The notes: generated by a model from the letters alone, not told the origin. A stretch of DNA of 49,578 nucleotides from Verrucomicrobiota bacterium (GCA_947454705.1 CANGKZ010000038.1:1-49578), one strand, 5' to 3'. Numbered from the stretch's first letter, positions 34,416 through 43,066 are shown. Numbers and translations: made by a program.

Positions 34416-35195
34416 ATGTCCGGCCACTCGAGTCATCTGGATCGCGTTCGCGACGACACCGCGTACGCCGGAATCCTCGCGGGATGGGATGCGGCGTTCT
34501 ATCGCAAGTTCACCGATGCACTCCGTCCGCCGAATCCCGGCGGAAAGGTGCTCGACGTGGGATGCGGCGTGGGACAGGTGGTGGTCACCCTTGCGTCCGC
34601 GGGAATCGATGCCTGGGGCGTGGATGTCGCGCAAGCCAACATCGATCGCGCCTCCAAGGCCACCCATCGCTGCCTGTGGTACGACGGCAATCGCCTGCCG
34701 TTTGCCGACCGGGAGTTCGACGTCGTCGGAGCCTTGAACGTGCTCGAACACGTGGAGGAACCCGAGGCCTTCGTTGCCGAGGTGGTCCGCGTCACCAAGC
34801 CCGGCGGTCGAATCGTTCTCAGCAGTCCAAATTTTCTGCGGGCCCTCGGATGGCGCGATTACCACCCGCGCATGCGTGGAGTGGGCAACAAGTGGAAGAA
34901 CGCCCTCGCCCTGCTCGACCGTCGGAGCCAGATGCGACGTCAGCCCGATTCGGTGCGGTTCGAACGCATGACGCCGATCATCAAGACGCCCTTCACTCCG
35001 GATGATGACGCGATCGTGTGCACCAACGCACTCGACATGTCGTTCTTCCTCGAGCGCAACGGATGCACGGTGGAAACCGTCGCCTGCACCGATCGTGTGG
35101 TGTCGCCACTCGTGGATGCGGTGCTCAACGCCACACCGCTGCGGTACGCGATGTTCAACGCCTTCGTGGTGGCGCGGAAGTCAGGCGGCCGCTGA
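34416..35195 (+). CDS. Class I SAM-dependent methyltransferase
   Basis: Protein of 259 residues, last gene of the sugar operon. Motif I KVLDVGCGVGQVVVTLA (44-60), acidic residue in AWGVDVAQANI, motif IV FDVVGALNVLEHVEEPEAF, and the PGGRIVLSSPN loop are those of the Methyltransf_11 family. It starts 23 bases after the YfhO-like gene and ends 34 bases from the convergent lpxA. Confidence 0.85.
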   Translation: MSGHSSHLDRVRDDTAYAGILAGWDAAFYRKFTDALRPPNPGGKVLDVGCGVGQVVVTLASAGIDAWGVDVAQANIDRASKATHRCLWYDGNRLPFADREFDVVGALNVLEHVEEPEAFVAEVVRVTKPGGRIVLSSPNFLRALGWRDYHPRMRGVGNKWKNALALLDRRSQMRRQPDSVRFERMTPIIKTPFTPDDDAIVCTNALDMSFFLERNGCTVETVACTDRVVSPLVDAVLNATPLRYAMFNAFVVARKSGGR

Positions 35196-35229
35196 ATCTT
35201 CGGTCGCAGCTGCGGCCGACTTACCTGGC

Positions 35230-36006
35230 TTACTTGGAAATCCCGCGGGCGCTCGAACGGCAGAAGGCCACCAGGTGTTCCAATTCTGGAAGCTTGGGAA
35301 GCTCGGCTTCGATCTGGGTCAGAGCGTTCGACACCGTGAGCCCCTCGCGGAACAGAATCTTGTAGGCCTGGGTCAGTGCCTTGACCGCCTCCGGGGAGAA
35401 TCCGTTGCGCTCCAGTCCCACCTTGTTGATGAAGCGCGTCTCGGCCGGGTTGCCGTCGCCCATCATGAACGGGGGAATGTCCTGCACCACTTTGGAGCAT
35501 CCGCCGATCATCGAGAATTTCCCGATGCGGCAGAACTGATGCACCGCGGCGAGGCCTCCGATGACCACGTGATCTTCCACCACCACATGCCCGGCCAGGG
35601 TGGCGACGTTCGACATCACAATGTGGCTGCCGAGCTGCACGTCGTGCGCGAGATGGACGTAGGCGAGGAAATGATTGTCCGATCCCACCCGCGTCACGCC
35701 GCCGTCGGCCGTCGCGCTGTGGACCGTCACGTTTTCGCGGAAGACGTTTCGATCCCCGATCTCCACGCGCGTCACGCCGCCCTTCCACTTCAGGTCCTGG
35801 GTCTTCAGGCCGAGGCAGGCGAAAGGAAACAATTCGTTGTCGGAGCCCAGCGTGGTCACGCCGTCGATCACCACGTGGGAGTGGAGCCGGCAGCGGTCGC
35901 CCAGACGGACCTGCGCGCCAATCACACAGAACGGACCGATCTCGCACTCGTCCCCAAGGACGGCTGCTGGATCGATGACGGCGGAAGGATGAATGCGGTT
36001 CGCCAT
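35230..36006 (-). CDS. lpxA: Acyl-ACP--UDP-N-acetylglucosamine O-acyltransferase
   Basis: Protein of 258 residues catalysing the first step of lipid A synthesis (3-O-acylation of UDP-GlcNAc). Left-handed beta-helix hexapeptide repeats run from HPSAVIDPAAVLGDECEIGPFCVIG onward. The catalytic histidine is H121 in AYVHLAHDVQLG, matching H125 of E. coli LpxA. The helical C-terminus RNGFSPEAVKALTQAYKILF is also typical. The ATG giving MANRIHPS was chosen; the frame extends 25 codons upstream into lpxC-fabZ. It follows that gene by 11 bases on the same strand. Confidence 0.95.
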   Translation of the reverse strand: MANRIHPSAVIDPAAVLGDECEIGPFCVIGAQVRLGDRCRLHSHVVIDGVTTLGSDNELFPFACLGLKTQDLKWKGGVTRVEIGDRNVFRENVTVHSATADGGVTRVGSDNHFLAYVHLAHDVQLGSHIVMSNVATLAGHVVVEDHVVIGGLAAVHQFCRIGKFSMIGGCSKVVQDIPPFMMGDGNPAETRFINKVGLERNGFSPEAVKALTQAYKILFREGLTVSNALTQIEAELPKLPELEHLVAFCRSSARGISK

Positions 36007-36017
36007 GGCAGACAGAC

Positions 36018-37418
36018 TCAGCGATCCATGAACATGCAGGTGACCACGGCCTCGCTCACCACGTCGCCATCCACATAGCACGTGCCGCGGGCGCGACCGA
36101 TCTTGCCGCGCGATTTGGTCAGCTCGACCTCAATCGTCAGCGTGTCGCCTGGGCGCACCGGCTTGCGCCACTTCACATCTTCGGCCGACATGAAGTAGGC
36201 GAGTTTCCCGGCATTCTCGGCCTGGCGCATCATGAGGATGCCGGCCACCTGCGCGATGGCCTCGAGCTGCAGCACACCCGGCATGATCGGATGCCCGGGG
36301 AAGTGCCCCGCGAAATACGGCTCGCCGATGGTGACCTGCTTGATGGCGGTGATCTTGTTGCCCTCGATGCGGAGCACGCGATCCACCATGAGAAACGGCG
36401 GACGGTGCGGCAGGAGCTTCATCACCTCGCCGATGTCGAGGGAAACACCGTCCCGGACGACGGCTTCAGTGGCGGTGGGGGTGGACACGGTACGGGGTTC
36501 GATGGGGGTCGGTTCGGCCTTGGGTTTGGCCGGGGCTTTTTCGACGGGAGCGGGAGGCGGGGCGAAGGTCTGCGCCTGTTCGAGCGGACGGCGCATCTGC
36601 GCCACCAACGCACGGGTCAGTTCCGCATTGGCGTGATGGCTCGGCTTCACCGCGATCACATGACCGCGGATCGGACGCCCGGCCAGCGCGAGGTCCCCGA
36701 CGATGTCGAGGATCTTGTGCCGCACGAATTCCTCCGGATACCGCAGCGGCTCGGTGGTGAGCACCGCGTCGTCCCGGATCACGATCGCATTCTCCAGGCT
36801 TCCGCCCTTGATCAATCCGTTGCGGATCAGGAATTCGATTTCCTCAAAAAAGCAGAAGGTCCGCGCATGGCTTAACTCGCGCGCCCAGGTCTCGGGATTC
36901 ACCTCCAACGAGAAGAACTGGGTGAAGCGCCCGTTCTTGTCAGAACTGGTACAGGTGATCTTGAACCCGGGGTGCGGGAACACGGCCATCTGGGTTTCGC
37001 CGACGGTGATCTCGATCGGCTGGGTGACGGCGTAGGGTTCGACCGGATCGGTCTGCGCCACGAGGCCGGCCTCCTGGATGATCCGGGCAAACTCGCGAGA
37101 GCTGCCATCGGCGATCGGAGGCTCATTGGCGTCGAGCTCCACGATGGCGTTGGTGATCCCGGCGCCGACCAGTGCGGCGAGGACATGTTCCACCGTGTGG
37201 ATTTTGACCGACCCCTTGCCCAGCGTGGTGGAGCGTTGGGTGTCGGTCACGAACTCCACGCGCGCCTCGACCTCGGGTTTGCCCTCGAGGTCCACGCGGC
37301 GGAATCGGAGACCCGAATTCGCCGGCGCGGGGAGAAAGCTCATGTTCACCCGGTTTCCCGAGTGCAGACCGATTCCCGAATACGAGACGGTCTCACGAAG
37401 TGTTTGTTGTTGAGGCAC
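36018..37418 (-). CDS. lpxC-fabZ: Bifunctional LpxC-FabZ fusion
   Basis: Protein of 466 residues. Residues 1-283 are UDP-3-O-acyl-N-acetylglucosamine deacetylase: zinc ligands H78 (HTVEHVLAAL), H234 and D238 (HKILDIVGD), and the SHHANAE histidine near 261. A Pro/Ala/Lys-rich linker (285-325) joins it to 3-hydroxyacyl-ACP dehydratase: LPHRPPFLMVDRV (336-348) and active-site H372 with E386 in GHFPGHPIMPGVLQLEAIAQ. The fusion, known from Bacteroidota and the PVC group, links the committed lipid A step with fatty acid elongation. It is cotranscribed with lpxA. Confidence 0.95.
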   Translation of the reverse strand: MPQQQTLRETVSYSGIGLHSGNRVNMSFLPAPANSGLRFRRVDLEGKPEVEARVEFVTDTQRSTTLGKGSVKIHTVEHVLAALVGAGITNAIVELDANEPPIADGSSREFARIIQEAGLVAQTDPVEPYAVTQPIEITVGETQMAVFPHPGFKITCTSSDKNGRFTQFFSLEVNPETWARELSHARTFCFFEEIEFLIRNGLIKGGSLENAIVIRDDAVLTTEPLRYPEEFVRHKILDIVGDLALAGRPIRGHVIAVKPSHHANAELTRALVAQMRRPLEQAQTFAPPPAPVEKAPAKPKAEPTPIEPRTVSTPTATEAVVRDGVSLDIGEVMKLLPHRPPFLMVDRVLRIEGNKITAIKQVTIGEPYFAGHFPGHPIMPGVLQLEAIAQVAGILMMRQAENAGKLAYFMSAEDVKWRKPVRPGDTLTIEVELTKSRGKIGRARGTCYVDGDVVSEAVVTCMFMDR

Positions 37419-37473
37419 CGCCCCTTTTGTAACGAATCGGGGAAGCCCTAGGCAATCGCCCGTTGCAGGAACC

Positions 37474-38196
37474 TCAACCTATTTGAACCCCGGGGATGGA
37501 AGGGATTTCCAGCATTCGCCACTTGCCGACCTCCAGGGACTCCACGGTGTAGGTGCCAAAATGGCTTCGATGCAGCTTCAGCACGTTCAATCCCTGCTCT
37601 CCGAACATGCGTTTCACCTGGTGATACCGCCCTTCGGTCAACTCCAGACGCGCCTCGCTCGGACCCGTGATCTCCAGCCGGGCTGGAAGGCAGGGCTTTT
37701 CCTCGTCCGCCAGCATCAGGTCGCCGCGGGCAAAGACCTCAATGAGTGACTCAGGAATGGTACCATCCACCACCACCTCGTAGAGCTTGGGCACCTTGTG
37801 TCGGGGCGAGGTCCAGTGCTGCACCAGCGGCCCGATGTCGGTCAGCAGCAGCACGCCGGTGGTATCCTTGTCGAGACGCCCCACGGTCGTGACCACCGGA
37901 TTACGCTTCATCCAGCGCGCCGGAAGCAGATCGAACACCGACGGTCCCTCGCGTCCATCATGGGAACACACATAGCCCGCCGGCTTGTGAAATACCGCGA
38001 GCAATCCCTCCGGCGCTTCGATGGGTTCGCCGTTGATGCGAATCGATTCGGAACGGACCTTCTCCCCCGGATCGGTGGCGCGCTCGCCGTCGATCGTCAC
38101 GCGACCTGATCGGACCAGAGGACGCGCCTCGCTGCGGCTGCAGTAACCACAATTTGCCAGCCATTGATCGAGTCGCCGCGGTTTGGAGGATGCCAT
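37474..38196 (-). CDS. RsuA-family rRNA pseudouridine synthase
   Basis: Protein of 240 residues. N-terminal S4 RNA-binding domain (RLDQWLANCGYCSRSEARPLVRSGRVTIDG, 8-37), then the synthase core with the catalytic aspartate D109 in VGRLDKDTTGVLLLT, and the late motif EGRYHQVKRMF. This is the RsuA/RluB/RluE group; the substrate is 16S U516 if RsuA proper. A shared upstream region of about 125 bases separates it from the divergent CBM9-like gene. Confidence 0.9.
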   Translation of the reverse strand: MASSKPRRLDQWLANCGYCSRSEARPLVRSGRVTIDGERATDPGEKVRSESIRINGEPIEAPEGLLAVFHKPAGYVCSHDGREGPSVFDLLPARWMKRNPVVTTVGRLDKDTTGVLLLTDIGPLVQHWTSPRHKVPKLYEVVVDGTIPESLIEVFARGDLMLADEEKPCLPARLEITGPSEARLELTEGRYHQVKRMFGEQGLNVLKLHRSHFGTYTVESLEVGKWRMLEIPSIPGVQIG

Positions 38197-38321
38197 CGGG
38201 TTCCAGCCTCACGGAAGCCCGGCCGGAGAGCAATGCAGGAAGCAACCGCAAGATTTTACGGATTTCCTCAGATTTTCGCGTAATTCCTCGACGCCGTGGC
38301 CCGCGCCCACAGACTTCGCTC

Positions 38322-39275
38322 ATGCTGCGTTGCTCAACGTTGATGAATGGACCCGCCTCGTGTTTGTGGCGTAGCGCTGCGGCATTTGTTCTTTCCACCT
38401 GCGCCTCGGCGATACTCGCACTCGCGGCCGAACCGGCGGCCACCCACACAAACTCCATCGCGTCGAAATTCCCCTGCCCCGAATCCGAGGTCGCACGCTA
38501 CACCGCCTTCAAGATCTCGAAGCCGATTCGTATCGACGGCAAACTCGACGAGGACGTTTGGAAACGGGCACCGCAGTCCCCGCGGTTTATCGACATCCTA
38601 ACCGGAGGCCCAGTGATCCACGATACCCGCGCGACGATCGTGTGGGACGACGAAAACCTCTACATCGGCCTCCGCGCCGAAGAGCCCTTTCTCCACGCCA
38701 AGTTCACGGAGAACAATTCGCCAATTTACGAGGACAACGACCTCGAGGTGTTCATCGCCGGGCGCGACGCCTACTACGAATTTGAGATCAATGGGTACAA
38801 CACCACCTACGAAGTCTTCTTCGTGTGGGAGGACGCCTACGAACGTGGCGGATTCTCCAAGGCCCCGGAGTTCGCCCGGTCCAAATTGCGACCCTTCAAC
38901 GGAGTCGGCTTCACCACCCACCCGCGCGGACCGCGCCTGGGGCAGTTCGACTGGCACTTCCCGGGCAAGCGGACCGCGGTGTTTCTCGACGGCACCGTGA
39001 ACGATGACAAGGACCGCGATCGCGGTTGGACTGCCGAACTTTGCTTCCCATGGAAAGGCATGGAGTGGCTGGCCAAGGCGGACGGACGCGCCTTCCCACC
39101 CAAGGACGGCGACGTGTGGCGGATCGATTTTTCGCGGTTCAACCAGTACAAGGAAGCGCCTCCGGCGAAGGATTCCGGCGGCTGGTTCTGGAGCCGCCAC
39201 GGCGTGTGGGATTCCCACATTCCCGAGTGCTTCCCGTACATTCGCTTCTCCACCAATCAGGTTGCAGCGCCTTGA
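38322..39275 (+). CDS. Secreted CBM9-like carbohydrate-binding protein
   Basis: Protein of 317 residues with a signal peptide (SCLWRSAAAFVLSTCASAILALAA). The mature part starts with the family 9 carbohydrate-binding pattern: PIRIDGKLDEDVWKRAP, ATIVWDDENLYIGLRAEEP, YEDNDLEVFIAGRDAYYEFEINGYNTTYE. The RGWTAELCFPWKGME segment and the C-terminal WRIDFSRFNQYK...FWSRHGVWDSHIP complete the single-domain form. It presumably binds glycans outside the cell. ATG at 38343 is an alternative start. Confidence 0.87.
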   Translation: MLRCSTLMNGPASCLWRSAAAFVLSTCASAILALAAEPAATHTNSIASKFPCPESEVARYTAFKISKPIRIDGKLDEDVWKRAPQSPRFIDILTGGPVIHDTRATIVWDDENLYIGLRAEEPFLHAKFTENNSPIYEDNDLEVFIAGRDAYYEFEINGYNTTYEVFFVWEDAYERGGFSKAPEFARSKLRPFNGVGFTTHPRGPRLGQFDWHFPGKRTAVFLDGTVNDDKDRDRGWTAELCFPWKGMEWLAKADGRAFPPKDGDVWRIDFSRFNQYKEAPPAKDSGGWFWSRHGVWDSHIPECFPYIRFSTNQVAAP

Positions 39276-39410
39276 TTCCCTGCCGCGGGAAACATCCGCG
39301 GTAACCTCACCTGCCGGTTCCACGTCTCTTTTGGCGGGGGGCGTTTGACTCCAACGCCAGTGCCCGCGAATGAACATTCCGGGCGCGATCGGAGTCGTTC
39401 GGGATATCTC

Positions 39411-40541
39411 GTGAAAACTTTTCTATTGGTCCTTGGCATCGCCTGGTTGGGATTGGGAACCGCGCTGGGAGCCAACCCCGCAGCCGTTGATGAAATCCTC
39501 AAGCTGAAGAACGCCGGCGTGAACGAGGAGACCGTGGTGGCCTTCATCAAAAGTAAAAACCTTGCGTACGGATTGTCGTCCGACGATCTGATTTCCCTCC
39601 GCGACAAGGGACTCACGCCCGCGATCCTCAACGCCATGCTTGGTTCCGGTGGCAGCCCCGCTGCAACCAGCCAGCCGAGCACCGCTTCGAACGCCCCGCG
39701 CTCCCCCATCACCTACCCGGGACAACCCACCGCCACGCCGCCTTCTCCCGCGCCAAGCGTCCAACCGGCAGTGCCCGCCGCTCCCACCGTCGCTGCGGCG
39801 CCGAGCGTGCCCGTGGTCGCGCCGCCCCTGTCCGGAGACGCCACCCATTACGCCCCCGAATTGAACGCCTACGGACGCTGGATCCTTGGCGATGACGGCC
39901 AATGGTACTGGCAGCCTTCCGTTGTTCTGTCCTCCCCCGGTTGGCGCCCGTACTGGGACGCCGGCCATTGGGTCAACACAGACCAAGGCTGGTACTGGGC
40001 CTCCGACTATCCCTGGGGCGGCATCACCTTTCACTACGGCCGTTGGTCGCTGCATCCCCGCCACGGATGGGTGTGGCTGCCGGATCGTGTCTGGGGTCCC
40101 TCCTGGGTGGTTTGGCGCACCGGGGGCGAGTATTGCGGATGGGCTCCGCTGCCTCCGGGCGTGGTGTTCAACGTCAATGCCGGAGTCTTTTTCCATCACG
40201 GACACGCGGTCGCCACCGGATTCGATTTCGGCCTGAATTGGCACCATTACAACTTCTCCCTGGTCTCCGATTTGGGATCCCGCCCCGTGCTCCGCCTGCG
40301 AACCGAAGTGGAAATCCAGGGCGTGTTCCGCAGTTCCGTCGTGCTCCATGGCTACACCACCGTCCGCTCCGGCGGAACGGTGCGAATCGTCAACCGGGGA
40401 CTCGAACCCACACACGTCGCCGCCGTGCGCGGGCACCCAGTGGAAACGGTGCGAATTCACGATGTCCGATCCGTCGAACCCGGCCGCTCGCGCGAGCGCG
40501 TCGATTCCCGCAAGGGACGGATCGACGTGTATCGACACTGA
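39411..40541 (+). CDS. Secreted tryptophan/tyrosine-rich protein (DUF6600-like)
   Basis: Protein of 376 residues; GTG start giving the signal peptide KTFLLVLGIAWLGLGTALG. Residues 25-90 form a small helical segment (AVDEILKLKNAGVNEETVVAFIKSK). Then comes a Pro/Ala-rich linker, then a region of W/Y/P repeats (GRWILGDDGQWYWQP, GWRPYWDAGHWV, YGRWSLHPRHGWVWLPD, CGWAPLPP) like the YXWXP repeats of DUF6600 proteins. The C-terminus is basic. Function unknown; probably periplasmic or surface. A TTG at 39345 would lengthen the protein by 22 residues without a better signal peptide. Confidence 0.78.
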   Translation: MKTFLLVLGIAWLGLGTALGANPAAVDEILKLKNAGVNEETVVAFIKSKNLAYGLSSDDLISLRDKGLTPAILNAMLGSGGSPAATSQPSTASNAPRSPITYPGQPTATPPSPAPSVQPAVPAAPTVAAAPSVPVVAPPLSGDATHYAPELNAYGRWILGDDGQWYWQPSVVLSSPGWRPYWDAGHWVNTDQGWYWASDYPWGGITFHYGRWSLHPRHGWVWLPDRVWGPSWVVWRTGGEYCGWAPLPPGVVFNVNAGVFFHHGHAVATGFDFGLNWHHYNFSLVSDLGSRPVLRLRTEVEIQGVFRSSVVLHGYTTVRSGGTVRIVNRGLEPTHVAAVRGHPVETVRIHDVRSVEPGRSRERVDSRKGRIDVYRH

Positions 40542-40579
40542 TACACCCGTTCAGATCCGGGTCCCACCGTCAGGTCACG

Positions 40580-41530
40580 TCACGCCCTGCCGGCGGAACG
40601 TTTCACCGCATCGATGATCTTGCGGTCGTCCGATCCACAATCGCGCACCAACTTGAGGAACGCGGGAAGCGACATGCGGATGCTTGCCAAAAACTGACGG
40701 TCTCCGCCGCAGCCGTACATCAGATCTCCGGGCATCTCACCGCGCAGCTTGAGCCGAGCCTTCACGATGATCCGTGGGAGCCATGAGATCCCATCGACGG
40801 CAGCCGCCTTGGGGGGAAGCTCATCCATCGACATCCGCGTGGTGGCGTGAACCCCGCCGAGTTGATTCAGAAAGAAGTCGCGCCGGATCGAAGCCACCTC
40901 GAGCGCGTCCTCGAAACTCGGCTCACCGTAGCGGATGAAGTCATCGACGAAATCAAACGCCTCCTGCGCGGTGCAGCCGATCCCGTGAAGGAACGCCTGA
41001 TCGGGTTCCGAAAACATGGATGCAGGCGATTTGCGCCCCGCCCGCCAGGCCTCCACTCCACGGGCATACACGTTGCGAAATTCAGTAACCCAGGCGTCGT
41101 TGCTCATGGGCGACGACCCTAGCCCGGAGGACTCCGATCCGCCAGTGACGATCGCCCCGACGAGGCCCGGACCTGATCGACGATCCACTCCCCGCCACAA
41201 CCACGCGCGATACCCTCCCAGCACCAAGGCAAACGCAGCGGCGCAGAGGTAGAAACCCAAATGATCGTGCTCCCGGATCAGGAATGCTTCGAGCACCACA
41301 TCCAGGATCACCAGCGCATGCCCGAGGGCGTCCCACTGGTCCAGGAAATAGGATCCCCGCACCGCCCGCGCGAAGCCCCAACTCATCAATCCCGCACCTG
41401 TCAGACCTGTCGCGACGATCCAAGGCCGCCTCGATCCGAACCAAAGATGGAACATCGCGAGGTACCCCGCGAGCAGCAGCAGGCTGAAGCCCCAGCGCTC
41501 AACTAGGTTGGACCGGTTCATTCCAGACAT
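40580..41530 (-). CDS. Membrane protein fused to a DUF5069 domain
   Basis: Protein of 316 residues. Residues 1-125 contain about four membrane helices (WGFSLLLLAGYLAMFHLWF, WIVATGLTGAGLMSWGFA, ALGHALVILDVVLEAFL, LGFYLCAAAFALVLGGY). Residues 142-316 (from MSNDAWVTEFRNVYARGVEAW) are a DUF5069-like domain with WLPRIIVKARLKLRGEMPGDLMYGCGGDRQFL. No stop codon separates the two parts, so the sequence shows one frame. A separate DUF5069 gene starting at ATG 41107 (175 residues) is the alternative. DUF5069 has no known function. The exact N-terminal start (41530 or 41521) is uncertain. Confidence 0.72.
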   Translation of the reverse strand: MSGMNRSNLVERWGFSLLLLAGYLAMFHLWFGSRRPWIVATGLTGAGLMSWGFARAVRGSYFLDQWDALGHALVILDVVLEAFLIREHDHLGFYLCAAAFALVLGGYRAWLWRGVDRRSGPGLVGAIVTGGSESSGLGSSPMSNDAWVTEFRNVYARGVEAWRAGRKSPASMFSEPDQAFLHGIGCTAQEAFDFVDDFIRYGEPSFEDALEVASIRRDFFLNQLGGVHATTRMSMDELPPKAAAVDGISWLPRIIVKARLKLRGEMPGDLMYGCGGDRQFLASIRMSLPAFLKLVRDCGSDDRKIIDAVKRSAGRA

Positions 41531-41540
41531 TTGCCACGCT

Positions 41541-42383
41541 TTAGGGGGCGACGGTGCGAACGTAGAGCGTGGTCGCCGCGGAATTCGGCGGAAGATCCAC
41601 CAGGCGTTTTCCATCCACGACCCGCAACGAACCCATCGGAACATCGGTCCAGGGTCCATTCGGCGTCGGGGCCGTTTGCGGTGTGTGGACAGGAATGGAA
41701 TCACTCCAGGCAAGAACCCACGTGTTGCCCGAACGCACCGGAAGGTCCAGCTCTGGAGGCGACTGTCGGGGCACCGGAACGATGGACACTGCATCCACCG
41801 CGGCCTCGGTATCGGGATTCGTGGACAGGTTCGAGAATTCGATGGTGGCCACGCCCGTACCAGGAATGGGCGGCACGTAGAGGGTGTACGAGTGAAACCC
41901 CGTGGTGCCACCGCCTCCGAGGACCGGGGTATCGGTGGACTCCGCCAGGGAAGTCCCGGATTCATCGAGCACGCGGGCACGCAGCACGGCGAACGCCCGG
42001 ACAATGTTCATGCTCTGAGCCCAGTACGTGAGCTCGTAGGCGCGCCCCGGCTGGAGCGTCACCTTCTGGAACATGGTGTGTGAGGTGTAGTTCGGATGGT
42101 CCGGCCAGATGCCGGCGGAACAGTTGCCCTGGGCGCCGATCGGCGTCGCCGCAGGGACGAGAATATTCCCACCAAACGGTCCTGCAGGCCGAGAAACCAG
42201 CGGGGTTCCACGGGGCTGCCCCAGTTGAATTCCCCCGGTCCACCCGGTCATCGCCCCGGGAAATCCAGTGGCGGGCCAGGGATCATCTTCGAAGCTCCCG
42301 TTGACGATTTGAGCCTCAATCGAGAAACAGGCGGCAAATGCCAAAACAATGATTCCCGGGGTTAACCTCCAGTGCGGGGACAT
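41541..42383 (-). CDS. Secreted jelly-roll protein of unknown function
   Basis: Protein of 280 residues with signal peptide (LTPGIIVLAFAACFSIEAQ) directly followed by IVNGSFEDDPWP, the usual start of a 'NGSFE' carbohydrate-binding-like beta-sandwich. GRAYELTYWAQSMN and GVATIEFSNLSTNPDTEAAVDAVSIV fit the same fold. The C-terminal part (PWTDVPMGSLRVVDGKRLVDLPPNSAATTLYVRTVAP) resembles the end module of other secreted proteins of this phylum. It lies 10 bases upstream of the membrane-DUF5069 gene on the same strand, so the two may be cotranscribed. Confidence 0.75.
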   Translation of the reverse strand: MSPHWRLTPGIIVLAFAACFSIEAQIVNGSFEDDPWPATGFPGAMTGWTGGIQLGQPRGTPLVSRPAGPFGGNILVPAATPIGAQGNCSAGIWPDHPNYTSHTMFQKVTLQPGRAYELTYWAQSMNIVRAFAVLRARVLDESGTSLAESTDTPVLGGGGTTGFHSYTLYVPPIPGTGVATIEFSNLSTNPDTEAAVDAVSIVPVPRQSPPELDLPVRSGNTWVLAWSDSIPVHTPQTAPTPNGPWTDVPMGSLRVVDGKRLVDLPPNSAATTLYVRTVAP

Positions 42384-42431
42384 GGGGACAAGATACGGGG
42401 GACAAAGTTCAAAGTCCAAACTCTGGTTTTT

Positions 42432-42583
42432 CGTAGCCGCCGCCGGGGGAAGGCGGATCACCCGAAGTTGCCAAGTTACCCGTCCCCATCATTGGGGTTT
42501 CTCCGACGTAAGCCCGCGTACGCTGACTTTGGAGTGCGGCGGGAAGCGCAGCGCCACGCCGCTTTGCTCAACGCCCACCCACG
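42432..42583. repeat. Dispersed palindromic repeat D, copy 1
   Basis: Begins CGTAGCCGCCGCCGG, holds an inverted CCGCC...GGCGG pair, then CATCATTGGGG, AAGCCCGCGTACGCTGACTT, and ends with a GC-rich hairpin tail (TTTGGAGTGCGGCGGGAAGC then GCAGCGCCACGCCGCTTTG). The second copy is at 42726, a truncated one at 49336. The gap 42384-43066 (683 bases) consists mainly of these units and has no supported gene. Confidence 0.82.
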
Positions 42584-42597
42584 GGCGCAGGCAAGGA

Positions 42598-42628
42598 ACC
42601 GCAGAGGCGCGGAGACGCAGAGGGATTG
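42598..42628. repeat. Short purine-rich repeat (CGCAGAGGCGCGGAGACGCA)
   Basis: Imperfect tandem of ACCGCAGAGGCGCGGAGACG-type units. A related piece (GACGCAGAGACGCG) occurs at 42900-42913, in each case just behind a copy of repeat D. This is a known style of filler repeat in GC-rich environmental genomes. Confidence 0.5.
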
Positions 42629-42725
42629 AATCTGGAAAGCATGAAAGCAGGAGCAGAAATCCAGCATCCAGCATCCTCAGATCGATCTCCCATCTGCGAT
42701 CGCCGATCGTCGATCTCTCCTTCCC

Positions 42726-42876
42726 CGTAGCCGCCGCCGGAAGAAGGCGGATTACCCGAAGTCACCAAGTCATCCGCCCCCATCATTGGGCTACCCCAAC
42801 CCAAGTCCGCGAACGGCGACTTTGGAGTGCGGCGGGAAGCGCAGCGCCACGCCGCTTTGCTCAACGTCCACCCACA
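42726..42876. repeat. Dispersed palindromic repeat D, copy 2
   Basis: Same orientation and same length as copy 1, with about four fifths of the bases shared by eye; the TTTGGAGTGCGGCGGGAAGC tail is identical. Confidence 0.82.
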
Positions 42877-42980
42877 AACTGAGGCACGAGACCCAAGCGA
42901 CGCAGAGACGCGAACATCTCGGGAGTTCCGTTTTTGATACGGAGGCGATGAGAGCCGGTCGGTCTTACTCCGCAACCGGC

Positions 42981-43023
42981 CTCAAAAGCGGTGTCGACGC
43001 TGCGCTCTGCCACCGCACTCCAA
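42981..43023. repeat. Inverted partial copy of the repeat D tail
   Basis: AAAAGCGGTGTCGACGCTGC...CACCGCACTCCAAAA is the reverse complement, with several changes, of the repeat D tail hairpin. It lies between copy 2 and the moeB end. Confidence 0.6.
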
Positions 43024-43066
43024 AATGACCGGGCGCGGATTCACACCCGGCGATAGCCTGAACCAC

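Noticed and set aside
42432-42876. CRISPR array
   Set aside because: The units are about 150 bases long, only two lie close together, and they have no regular spacer pattern or cas genes.
42372-43028. Several 60-180 codon frames in the gap between the secreted-protein gene and moeZ
   Set aside because: They run straight through repeat D copies on both strands and carry no recognisable domain. The shared sequence is explained by the repeats.
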